DNA of 64,000 nucleotides from Rotaria sordida (taxonomy: Eukaryota; Rotifera; Eurotatoria; Philodinida; Philodinidae): NCBI GenBank assembly GCA_905250125.1, contig CAJNOL010001008.1, positions 23,346 to 87,345 of the forward strand. The letters are read 5' to 3'. A model generated the notes under the pieces. The model saw only the letters and a program-made list of their open reading frames with translations, was not told the origin of the DNA and did no database searches. A program made the position numbers and the translations under genes. This document shows positions 12,683-23,377 of the stretch, piece after piece; the stretch's first letter is position 1, and every line of letters begins with the position of its first letter.

Positions 12683-12995
12683 GATTTCTCCGTCATTTTA
12701 AACGCTAGCAAGCTCACCTCGGTGTCAAAATGAAGACAAAAATTAGTTTTACAGTTAAACAGAGTTGAATTTTTCGATCTCTCCATTAATATTTATAAAA
12801 AAAAAACGTGATCGTTCTGGACCTACCTCCTACCTCCTTTAGGTTTTTCGTATTTCATTCGAGGAGTTTTCTAGGAACGCCAGCTAGGAGGAAATCGAAA
12901 AAACGGATCCTGTTAAGTTGTAGAGCTAATTTTTGCCTTCATCTTGACACCAACCCGAACTTTCTAGCATTTGAAATGACAGCGAAATTTGGGGG
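12683..12995. repeat. Inverted repeat, arms about 100 bp
   Basis: The left arm (about 12683-12785) is an imperfect reverse complement of the right arm (about 12893-12995). In the right arm the stretch CTTCATCTTGACACC matches GGTGTCAAAATGAAG in the left. The spacer is about 105 bp. The short open frames on opposite strands here resemble each other only because of this structure. Confidence 0.6.
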
Positions 12996-13048
12996 TGTGG
13001 GTGTGGATACCGTCGAAGAGACAACTGATGCCTATACACCTACATCCA
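12990..13048 (+). repeat. GT/CA hairpin repeat (GAAGAG-loop family)
   Basis: Stem begins GGGGGTGTGGGTGTGGAT, the loop contains GTCGAAGAGAC, and the other side has CTATACACCTACATCC. A divergent member of the dispersed hairpin family described in the findings. Confidence 0.55.
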
Positions 13049-15236
13049 TTCTTCTTAATGAATATTACTAGACTAAAATCTTACCTGTAACTTTTCGTAA
13101 AATTTGTCCATCGAACAATATCAAAAGTAATTCTATCTAAAAGAATCAAGTTTATTAGAGTCAAACAAAAAACGATTCTTTAACAAGTCTTTATATATAC
13201 TAACATGTTTTTAGAAAGTCAAGTGATGAATAAGAAAGTTTGTTACCTACAGAGAAAGTTGGATATTATCATTGACAACTATATGACGTTGACTAGCCTG
13301 CTATTATCTACTGCGTGTTTTGTCAATAAATAATACAAGATAACTATTTCTCTCTCATAGTCCACGAAATTCAGAGTTGTTTGTTGGTGTAATATGAATC
13401 CATCGACAAGGATAATTTTAAAAAAATTTCCAGTTCATGTCTCCTTTAAACGAATGGGTGTGTATAGCGGATTGTTCCTAACAACCTCACATTCTCCCCA
13501 CCTATCCCCCTATTGAAAAACGTATTCGGATGCTTTAAATTTCAAGGAAGATTCTGAAATATTTAAGAACCTTCTAACTCTTTTAATTATTTTCGTTCAG
13601 TGCCTTTGATTTCGATTGCTAAGTTCTGTAATAGTGATGAAGGAGAAGTTCCAAAACTTCATTCTGTACGAGTTCTCTGTATATTTATCATAGTCAATCA
13701 ATATGAACTTCTTTTAAATGATGAAACATTAACAATAGGCCTGTGTAGATGCATTTTGATTAGAATATGTTACTAAAACATTGTCACAGTTTATTCTGTT
13801 CTTTTTCTTGACATTTGTTGTATTTTGGCTGCGATCACTAAACAACGATTGATTATTGACACCAATAAAAAAAATATATATATTTGTATTCATTTAAAAT
13901 AAAAACAAGAAGAGAATCAAAATAATATTTAATCTTTGTAGTTGAATCTTTAATCAATCCTGTGCCAATATATACGTCACGGCTCACTGCTCTTCCTCTC
14001 TCTATTGTTCTCTCTGTGTTGTCTCTCTTTTTGTTTCTCTATCATATATAAGCTTGTGTTGAATGTGCAATAGACACATTCTGGAGATGTGAAGTAGCTA
14101 ACAAACATCATTGCCGAGTAGCGGCTAGCTATTCCTCCAGTCTGTCATAATATCTCTCTCTCTCTCATATTTATCGTTACATCTATCTGTGAACAAGTAA
14201 ATAATCAAGTACAAAAGTTTGATACTGATCGAAATTGATAATTTTTGAAAATGAACATTGTTTTTAATATTTTTCATAATAATCTTAAATAATTAACCGG
14301 ATTATAAAAAACAAATTGAATAAAATTCATTCTTGTTAATTTTATATCAAAGATTCTTTTTTTTTATTTGAATATTTCAACATTATTTAAATATTTTCTG
14401 TTCAGTATTATAGTATTGAAAATTTTCGCAATTTATCTTTTAAAATAGACAAATGTGAAAGATGATTTAAACTAGGATTTATTGAACGATTCAAAATTCT
14501 CGATATATAGTTAAAAATGATGTAAAAGACATGAAATTCATCATGATAAAATATTAAAATAATCAATAAAAGAAAAATTTCTCATATCGAAATGATGAAA
14601 TTTATCCGAAATAGAGAAAAACTAGATTTTTTTATTCTCGATTCTTATTTTTTATGTGAAAAACAATAATAAAGAAATACCATATCGAATTTTCTTCAAG
14701 AAAATGACAACAAAAAACAAAACAATATTCGATCATTCAATCTAATTTCAATTCACATATTGATTTGATCAACGATTTGTTTTATTTGACTATCAATAAA
14801 ATGTTTGTGAGGTTTTCAACAGACCAATATTTTGTAAATCAATGTCTGAAAATACCTCTTAAGATAATTTTGATTGACATGAATCTATTTTATTTTCATA
14901 GAAAATTCATATGGGCGTATGTGAATGTGGCTATGAGAAGAAGATAAATACAAGCACACCCACACCCTTATGGTGTTCAAAACATCCCGATAGTTTTCAT
15001 AGTCTTCGGAAATGAAGTTCAATCATTATGAAACACTCATAATTTCATCATCCTTTTGTGTTCTATTGACAATATTTTTTTTATCTTGCATCTTTCTTTT
15101 CTACACATGTCAGTCGTAATTTCATCATCGCAAATGGCTATTATGTAAGATTGATGTATTTGAGACGCATTTTTTATATACATTTCTAATCATAATTCTT
15201 TCATCGAATTCGAATAACATCAGGTAATTTTCATCA
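13049..15236. other. Intergenic, apart from one hairpin repeat
   Basis: No gene recognised. It contains CT-rich and ATAT-rich simple sequence (about 13990-14170) and the hairpin repeat at 14910-14971. The last few hundred bases are the presumed promoter of the eEF1A-like gene. Confidence 0.35.
14910..14971 (+). repeat. GT/CA hairpin repeat (GAAGAG-loop family)
   Basis: Left stem ATGGGCGTATGTGAATGTGG, loop containing GAGAAGAAGATAAAT, right stem GCACACCCACACCCTTATGG. The right end ACCCTTATG recurs in the copies at 28121 and 61126. Confidence 0.65.
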
Positions 15237-17114
15237 ATGGGTAAAGAGAAAACTGGTGTTGACATTATTATTATTGGTGATGCTTACTCGGGCAAGTCAA
15301 CCTTGCTTGAACAATTGATTTACAAATGCGGTGGTGTTGACAAGCGAACCATTGAGAAATGCGAAAAATTATCTGCCACTACAGTTAGTTGTTCTATGTC
15401 TATCTAATTTTATGCAATATTTCGTTGTCTGATAGAGAGATCGACCTCCATTCAAGCATGCTTCAGAATTATTAAAATATTATATCTCACAATCAAATAT
15501 TATCACCATCGATATGGTGTTGAATAGGTTCGCGAGTGCAAAGTACAACGTCACTACCATTGACACTCCGGATTATCGTGATGTTCTCAATATGATCAAG
15601 AATATAGTTCGAGTAAGTCGGAGCCTTTACTGATTTCTTGCTTGTTTTTAAACTCGTAGTATGTTTGAACAAAAATTTTCTTACAGCGAAATGATACGTT
15701 TGTAGATTTCTACCATTGACTATTGAAAGAAGATATTGACTGTATCTTTTATCTGTTTGTTAGGCCGATTGTGTGGTGTTAATGGTATCTGCATGTATTG
15801 ATGAGTTTGAGAATTCCATCTCTGAGAACGGTCAAACACGTCAACAAATTTTATTTGCCTACATGTTAGGTGCCAAGCAAATGATTATTGCTGTGAATAA
15901 GATGGATGCTGACACTGTGTCCTACTCCGAAAATCGTTTCAATCAAATCCAAATTGAACTATCTACCTATTTAAAACAAATTGGTTATCCATTCGAGAAC
16001 GTCGTATTTGTTCCCATCTCTGCTTGGAATGGAGATAATTTGGTCACAGTATCGAACAAAATGGCCTGGTTCACTGGCTGGATCATAGAACGTCAAGAAG
16101 GCAAAGTTATCTGCAAAACTTTCCTGGAAGCTATTGATACAATTGTTGTTCAGCGTCAACAATTTATCGATAAGCCACTCCGTTTGCCATTACAGAATGT
16201 CTATAAAGTACGTGGCATTGGAACAGTCGCTATGGGTCGAGTCGAGACCGGTGTATTGAAAACAAATATGATTGTTAGCTTTCCTCCATTGAATCTGACG
16301 GCTACTGTTCGATCGATCGAAATGTGCTACGAAACTCTCACAGGTGATTAAACGTTCATTCGATCAACCAATAACATGGTTATTTTTAGAGGCTTTTCCA
16401 GATACTATTGTTGCCTTTAATATCAAAAATATTAATGCAAAAGAATTACGACATGGTCTCGTCTGTTCAGACATACAGAATGATCCGGCTCGAGAGACGA
16501 CAACCTTCATTGCTCAGGTAAAATTAGACAAATACCAGTGACAAACGGTACCAATGGTAAATTAGAAAGTCATAGATCCACTATAGATACTTTATCATGA
16601 CGTTTTCTTCATCCAATTTATATTGAGAATAAGCTTAAATTTGAACGAAAAAATATACTGTTTCGCATGCAGATAGAACGTTGTTCCTATTGAAGTGAAT
16701 TGAAAATTTATTTAAGTTGTAACGAAAACATGTAGAGCGTTTCTTTTTAGAAAAAAAAAGTAATTCCCTTTTATTTATTTTCACAGCACGTCTCGCTTTT
16801 TTTCTTAGATTTTTATGCTCAATCATTCGAGTCAAATTGAACAAGGTGATCATCTTATAGTCGACTGTCATACGGCACGTTTTGCTTGTCTACTTATTGA
16901 ATTAATTGATAAAATCGATCATCAAATAAGTGAAACAATTCAAGTGTATCCACAATCAATCAAATCAGGCGATCTTGCTACAGTGAAAATGATTCCGTTG
17001 GAACCTGTCTGCGTTGAAAAATTTGACGATTATCCATCATTAGGCTATTTCATTGTGCGTGACAAGAATAAAATAATGGCCATTGGCATCATCAAGGATG
17101 TTGAAAAGGTATGA
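15237..17114 (+). CDS. Divergent eEF1A-like translation GTPase paralogue
   Basis: Paralogue of elongation factor eEF1A, the GTPase that delivers aminoacyl-tRNA to the ribosome. Five in-phase exons: 15237-15383, 15436-15612, 15764-16343, 16390-16517 and 16809-17114 (stop TGA), 445 residues. All three domains are present. G1 is GDAYSGKS (GHVDSGKS in eEF1A) and G4 is NKMD, but G3 reads DTPDYRD where eEF1A has DAPGHRD. Both the glycine and the catalytic histidine are therefore replaced. The domain-2 signature GRVETG and the domain-3 start MLNHSSQI are intact. A donor at 17109 could splice to 17242-17298, replacing the last codon with 18 more residues and giving 462, the usual eEF1A length. The intact frame argues for a functional but specialised protein, perhaps slow at GTP hydrolysis. 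Alternatives are a different eEF1A-derived factor or early decay. Confidence 0.85.
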
Positions 17115-19475
17115 TGATGACAACAGTTTGAGAACAATGATTCGCCTATCTCTATGTTAATCATTGCTCTGATACAGTTTTTGTCATCAAAATAAATCAT
17201 ATGTTTTCATATTGATACAATTGACCAACTGACAAACTTAGAAGAAGCAGAAAAGTATCGAAGAATGTGAGGGTCTTCTTTTTATTCTCAGCCTGTGACG
17301 AGGATCATCTATTCCTACAATTCCTCATTCTCGATTGTTTAGTTTATTCCCTTCAATCGTGTAAGATGATATCAATGTAAATATATCATTACAAAGCTGT
17401 TTCAATTCGAAGTGATTACTGAAATATCGATTAAATTTTATTCATATAAAAAATGCGATATTGTTGAAGCTGTTTATAGATAAAATTGATAAGATGTACA
17501 TTGTCATCTGATATAGTGCCGAATCAGAAAGGAAAATGAGACAAGTGAAATTTTGCCTTTCTATCAACATGATGACAAAGCTTGCAAAGGTCGTTCTCAT
17601 CATGTAATATGATCACTAGAGCGTGAGTGTGTTGCTTCTCTTCAAGTACAGTCAAACTCATACCCACATCCACACCCTCAATAAATCAGGTCTTTCATTA
17701 TCTTTACTACTAAAGGCCACGAAGATACCTATCGAGTAGAATATCGAAATAGGATGAAAATTTGATCGATCAAGTTGAAACTTGCAAGAAGGATTACTAA
17801 TTTTGTCCTCTATAATTGCTGAAAGTTTTACATCAAACGAACTTTGTTTTTTAAATGTGCCAAAATCATCCGAAGTCCTGTTCACTCCATATCGTAGAGA
17901 AAATAGTACTATTTTGTGATAACGCTTGTCAGGTCAAACTTCAAGATCTCAAACTTTTGATTGCATGATCAAGCAGCACTAACGTAGTAGTCTTTGAGAA
18001 AAAAAAAGCCTATTGCGAAGATAGGCGACTTTGGGATCAAACATATCAGAAGAGCAGGACTATAGTAAAAAATTCAATAAATACTTTTTCACAACATAGT
18101 CATGATTGGACTTGATAGTCGTATAGTCCATCTTAAAATGTATGTCTGGTAAAAATTTCAGAACTCTATCACGTACTGGTGAGAAGGTATCGTGAAAACA
18201 TCTTAAATGAAAAATTGACAAAAAAAACTATTAAATTGAAATAAAGCTGTTTTTGATACTTTTAGAGGAATTATCATATCTCAGCTAAAACTCATTCTTT
18301 AGGTCTAAAAATTTGGTCATATACCTAAAACAATTTACTATACAGGATGAGAGAATTTTCATCTAAATCTAAAATTTTCGATTGAGCGGGTTCGCTCGTG
18401 GCTCTCGTGCAGTGACTCTTAGAGTGTAGATAGTGGAATTACTTCAAGTACATTAATTTGTTCAATTATGCAATCTAAAAGAAAAGCAGACAAAAATTAA
18501 AAACACTTATTAAATTTAGAACATTTATTTGTTTCAAAATCAATTGATTTGAAAGAATACTTGAAATCTGCTTTACTAGTGTTCGAAAAAGTTGTAGGAC
18601 AAAATAAAAATACAAATAATATTGATCAAACAACTGCAGATGTACATTTAGTCGAAGATGAAGATACAGACGGTTGAACAAGACTATTAATTGTAGAAAA
18701 ATGAGCTTATTCAACCTTTTCATATAGCTGATTCATTTCTCTCTTTATTTGAAAGATACCTTAGACTGATTCTTATATACGTGATAATGAAAATGATCAT
18801 GATGTTGTGATCGATCATTAACAAAAGTAATTCTTGTTGATAGGAAAAAAAACTTCTTGAATATAAACCATATCATCATGCTGACCTTTATTTTTATAAA
18901 TGAAAATCATTGCATTCAACAAAAAATAAGTATGTTTACTTTTTAATTTATATAAATAATAATTTTTCTTATATTGCTTTAAACTATTAGATAATTTATA
19001 TTGATTCATTCAATAATCTTTGACTTACAACATATCCATCGAATAATAATAATAATCTAACAAAACTACCATACCGTGTTTATGTACAATATCGAATTAT
19101 TAATACATAAAAACTAGTATATGTTTATATTTTCTCATTTCAGTCATGTGTGTGTGTATATTTTTTGAATTCTACTTCTAATCATTGTATGTCTGATAGG
19201 CACATTTTTTGATTGTTTTCTTGTTGTACTATTGTAATATTTAGTTGTATGTGATAAATTCTATTGAACTATAATACACATAACAAGAACAAACATTTTT
19301 GAATTCTATAAATATTTTATTATATATCATATTAGAAATAATGTAAAAAAATCATGTTTTTATTCATATCTTTTCACACAAATCAAATACATTCATTATT
19401 AGTAAAAATCTGTTAGCATTATATCTATAGGATATCACATCCACACGTGGTATTATTTCGTTGCTCATTCTTACT
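17115..19475. other. Intergenic with a hairpin repeat and a small ORF remnant
   Basis: No intact gene. It holds the hairpin repeat near 17621-17679. A plus-strand remnant at about 18468-18677 has one internal stop and an unrecognised, Lys/Leu/Val-rich translation ending in an acidic tail. The rest is AT-rich spacer. Confidence 0.35.
17621..17679 (-). repeat. GT/CA hairpin repeat (GAAGAG-loop family), minus orientation
   Basis: Read on the minus strand it begins GAGGGTGTGGATGTGGGTAT, has the loop CTTGAAGAGAAGCAA and ends ACACACTCACGC. The loop core GAAGAGAAG is the same as in the copies at 35401 and 61126. Confidence 0.7.
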
Positions 19476-19483
19476 ATCTACTT
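19476..19483 (+). repeat. 8-bp target-site duplication, left copy
   Basis: ATCTACTT directly precedes the CAGG terminus of the hAT-type element. The identical octamer follows its other end at 21496-21503. Confidence 0.9.
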
Positions 19484-21495
19484 CAGGCTTGCCAAACCTC
19501 CTGATTTGACCAGGAGACTCCTGATTTTTGGACTTTTCTCCTGATAGAAAATCTCCTGATTTCAGGAGCTGATTTCCAACAATTTCTCCTGATTTTTAGT
19601 TTTTTTCCTACTTGGTTGTTAGCGATAGTTTGAACCAATAAGGGAGTTAAAAGGAAAAAAGAGAACTATCGCGGTAATTAATAGTTATAGTAACGAATAA
19701 GAAAATACTTGCTTTTATTTCATTTTTCTCTAAGAAAAATCATCAATTACATAACCTAATTGTATACAAAATATTTGTTTTACTGGAGATAGCAGAAAAG
19801 TACATGTTACTGTCTGGAAAACAAAATCTTGAAAATCAAAAAAGAGACCGATAGACAAAACTTTAAATGACCAGCCAAGATGTCTCTCATCTGGAAAGAA
19901 TTTTGCATTTCGTGGGAATCACGTCGGATCCATTTTAGCTCAGAATAGGACAATATCTTGAATAACATAGCAAGATTCTTGTATTTCATTTTCATTATTA
20001 GTATGGAGTTGCTATAGGCTCATTTGCATTGCTATTTTGTCGTCAAAGTTTGATAGAAATTACAAACATGAAAAGAATGAATAGATGTATAATACAATAA
20101 AAAAAAGTGAAGGCACCAATAAAAAAGAAGCAGAAGTAATAGTCATTTCGGTAAAATGTCCATTTAATAGATCACAAAAGGCTTAAGAGAAAAATAACTT
20201 TCTTTATTAAAAGTTAACTTGTTTTTATAGCATATTAACGGTATAAAAAGCTCATTGCAAAAATGAGCGAAGAAGCACATGTGCGCAATTCATATAGTGA
20301 TGTAAGAAACAAAGAATAATCGTCTTTTTTCCAACTCTGGTAAGAGTCTATCGTTCTATTAATTCATATACAAGGTATCCCAAAATTATAGGGACCCTTT
20401 TATTTTTGGAATTTTTCAACAAAAACGGATAGCTAAGTCAAATTCAAATGGTGATTTGGATAGTCCTTGAAATCCTCTATCGAATACAATATGGACCAAA
20501 ATTTTCAAAGAAGCTTTGTGCAGAAAGTCTTTTAGAAAACCGTTTCCTAGAAATTTTGAGTTCTGGAGGAGTTTAACAAAAAATAGTTTAAATAGAGTCT
20601 TTTGCAAGAGCATAAAATTCTGAACAAAATGAGGAGTCGCCCAGCTCTCTACGATGTTTTGCTGCCAAGTTGTAAGAATTAGAAGAACTCAACAAATTGC
20701 ATAATTTATCAAAGGACCGCTAAAAAATCGGCTAAAAACATATTTTGTTGGTTTTTCTTATGCGTATAACTTTGCGACGAAGCATCATGGATAGCTTGGC
20801 GACCCCTCATTTTGCCAAGAACTTTTTTCTCTTTCGGATGACTATATTTAAAAATATTTTTCTCACAGTCCTCTAGGACCTGAAATTTCAGTGGAACGGT
20901 TTTCTTGGAAACTCTCTTCGCAAAGTTTCCTTGAAAATTTTGGCCCATACTGTATTCGATAGAGAATTTCAAGTGCTATCTAAATCACTACTTGAATTTG
21001 ACCTAGCTATCCGCCTTTGTTAAAAAATTCAAAAATAAAAGGAAACCTATCATTTTGGGATACTCTATAAATACTTTTACTTAAATTTCACAATGGAAAA
21101 GAATTTTGACTGATAGATCAGAATAAAAAAGAATCTGGAAAGAATGGAGATAAGAATATTAACTGGTCAAGTGTATATAATAGATATAACTAAAAAAAAA
21201 TGTTTTCGTGATTCTTTTCTTCTATATAGCAAAAAACATTACTTGTCATAGAACACAAGTGACAATAATATCATTTGTATTAAATTATTGATCATCAAGT
21301 AGATAGGAAAGAGATAAAAGTGCTTATGTGAGCGAAAATTCCAATTTTCTACGAAAAAATCACCTAATCTTCTCTTAACTTCAAATAGAAAACCTCCTGA
21401 TTTTTCTCCTGATTTATAAAAGAAATTCTCCTGTTAAACTCCTGTTTTTTTAATAAAAAACTCCTGATTTCCAAAATTTCGATTTGGCAAGCCTG
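19484..21495. mobile_element. Non-autonomous hAT-type DNA transposon (2,012 bp)
   Basis: The element begins CAGGCTTGCCAAA and ends with the exact complement TTTGGCAAGCCTG. It is flanked by a perfect 8-bp duplication ATCTACTT at 19476-19483 and 21496-21503. An 8-bp duplication with CAGG-type termini is the hallmark of the hAT superfamily. Subterminal regions carry many copies of CTCCTGATTT: about six at the left end (19496-19600) and four or five at the right end (21385-21475), as expected for transposase-binding sites. No transposase frame is present, so mobility would depend on an enzyme encoded elsewhere. Much of the interior is a second, palindromic element (20371-21068). Confidence 0.9.
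20371..21068. mobile_element. Palindromic element nested in the hAT element
   Basis: The two halves are imperfect inverted copies of about 320 bp each. The left starts CAAGGTATCCCAAAATTATA. The right, read in reverse, starts GAGTATCCCAAAATGATAGG. Matching blocks continue to the centre, for example GAGGAGTCGCCCAGCTCTCT near 20629 against a block near 20790-20815. TA dinucleotides flank both ends, as in Tc1/mariner-type insertions. No coding capacity is seen; minus-strand open frames (20416-20613, 20709-20972) are products of the arms. Confidence 0.8.
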
Positions 21496-21503
21496 ATCTA
21501 CTT
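21496..21503 (+). repeat. 8-bp target-site duplication, right copy
   Basis: ATCTACTT, identical to 19476-19483, immediately after the right CCTG terminus of the hAT-type element. Confidence 0.9.
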
Positions 21504-22018
21504 ATAATGACGATGTTGGTAAAAACCTTGACAACAATGCAAATAACATTGATCCATTTTATTATATAAGTTTATCTTTGTTTATTCTTCTTCTTCCTCG
21601 ACTTGCTGAGATAGCGATGCAAACTTCAAAAGATAACAAAACATAATGACTTGAGCAAAACAACCAATTCAGCAAAAAAAAGAGAATGATCTCTATCGAA
21701 AAACTAAAGAAATTTCTGTTGTATCTTCAGAAAAAAATATGTTTTAAACATTTTTATATTAATTAAAAAAGGAATTTGCTTTCTTTCTTGCTTTCACACT
21801 GTATTATGATTAAAATAAATACTTTACTAGAAAAAATGTCACAATAGAAACAAGTAGCTTCGTTTTTTCTTTTTCATTTTGGTTTGTCTTTTGGTAAGAG
21901 GCCTATTTTATTGATTCAAGATATCTTGCACATAGAAACATAGACAAAGATAAAAGAATTTTCTAATGAGACCAGATAAAAGCAAACGAAAAATAAAAAA
22001 CAATGAAAACAAACAATA
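21504..22018. other. Spacer between two mobile elements
   Basis: AT-rich sequence with no gene or clear repeat. Confidence 0.4.
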
Positions 22019-22917
22019 TACAAGGTGGTACAAACGCCACTTTACCCAAAAAAAATTGAATATCTCCTTTAGAGCTCAAGCAAATGAGCTGACTTTTTTA
22101 TCAATGATAGAGGCATGTACAAGCTTTATATCCATAAAGGCATGCCTAGAGAGACTCTTTGTTAGGTATCGCTATTGACCTCAATAAGAAAAATTTTATT
22201 TTTTCACTGATAGAAAAAAAAAACAGTATACTTAACAGAAGGTCTCTCTAGGCATGTCTTTATGGATATGAAACTTGAACACACCTCTATTGTTGGTAAA
22301 AAAGTCAGCTCGTGTGCTCGAGCCGTGATGGAAGTATTCAATTTTTATTTTGGTAAACTGACTTTTGGACCATCCTGTATATGGCCCAAAAGTCACGATA
22401 CCACAAAAAAAATTAAATATCTCCGCTACCGCTCGAGCAAACGGACTAATTTTTTTGCCAATAATAGAAGCATGTTCACGCTTTAAGCTCATACGGATAA
22501 TATTGGAGAGAGCCTTTATAAAGTACCACTAATGATCTCAACAAGAAAAATTTTACCTTTTCACAGATAGGATAGTAAACAATATACTTAACAGAGGATC
22601 TCTCTAGGCATGTCTTTATGAATATAAAGCTTGAACACACCTCTATCATTGATAAAAGAATCAGCCCGTTAGCTGAAGCCGTAGTGGAGATACTCAATTT
22701 TTTTCGACACAGCAACTTTTTTTTCTAACTGTGAAAAAGTAATTTTTTTTGTTGTGGTCAATAGTGATACTTAACAAAGAGTCTCTCTAGGCATGCCTTT
22801 ATGGGTATAGAGCGTGAACATGTCTCTATCATTGATAAAAAAATCAGCTCTTTTGCTTGGACTATAAAGAAGATTTTCAATTTTTTTTGGGTAAAGTGAC
22901 TTTTGCGCCACCCTGTA
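22019..22917. mobile_element. Mariner-like palindromic repeat block with internal inverted copies
   Basis: The left end reads ACAAGGTGGTACAAACGCCA; the right end read in reverse starts ACAGGGTGGCGCAAAAGTCA. TA lies outside each end. Inside, a unit of about 150-170 bp with the blocks GGCATGCCTAGAGAGACTCT and CAATGATAGAGGCATGT occurs about five times in alternating orientation (near 22080-22180, 22235-22345, 22385-22490, 22595-22700, 22770-22880). The similar open frames on both strands in this block reflect these copies and not genes. Confidence 0.7.
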
Positions 22918-23377
22918 TGAAGCAATTCATTTTGAGATTGTATTCATAATCTTTCGTTTTTTTCTCTTCTACGAATGACGATCGAGCAATAGTGTAATTA
23001 TTCATTTTTTTTGGACGGATTCTTCGTTTTCATGCCAGATGAACAGAGATTTCATTCGTCACATGTTTTGTCATTATCATTTCGTCAGTAACAAAACTCT
23101 TGAAATAAAAAACAAAAACGAACGAACAAAAGATTGAGATAAGAAATCCTTCAAGTCTTCTATAGTAATAACAACAATAAACCAAAAAATAGAAAGTATC
23201 AACACGAAAGAAGAAAAAACCAAAATAAAAACTATCTACAAGGAGAAAGAGACGAATTCTGTTTTTGTTTATTCTTTCTTTCTTTCTTTTCATCACCATC
23301 CAACAAGTATTTAGATTTTTATTTATTCATTCATTTACGAAAAACAGAACACCATTATTATTATCAACATCATCCAA
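22918..23377. other. Presumed promoter region of the ART gene
   Basis: No gene recognised. AT-rich, with TTCTTTC-type simple repeats just upstream of the start codon at 23378. No splice acceptor is needed because the ATG opens a long uninterrupted frame. Confidence 0.35.

Noticed and set aside
22232..22715. Several similar small open frames on both strands
   Set aside because: They arise from alternating inverted copies of a non-coding repeat unit.
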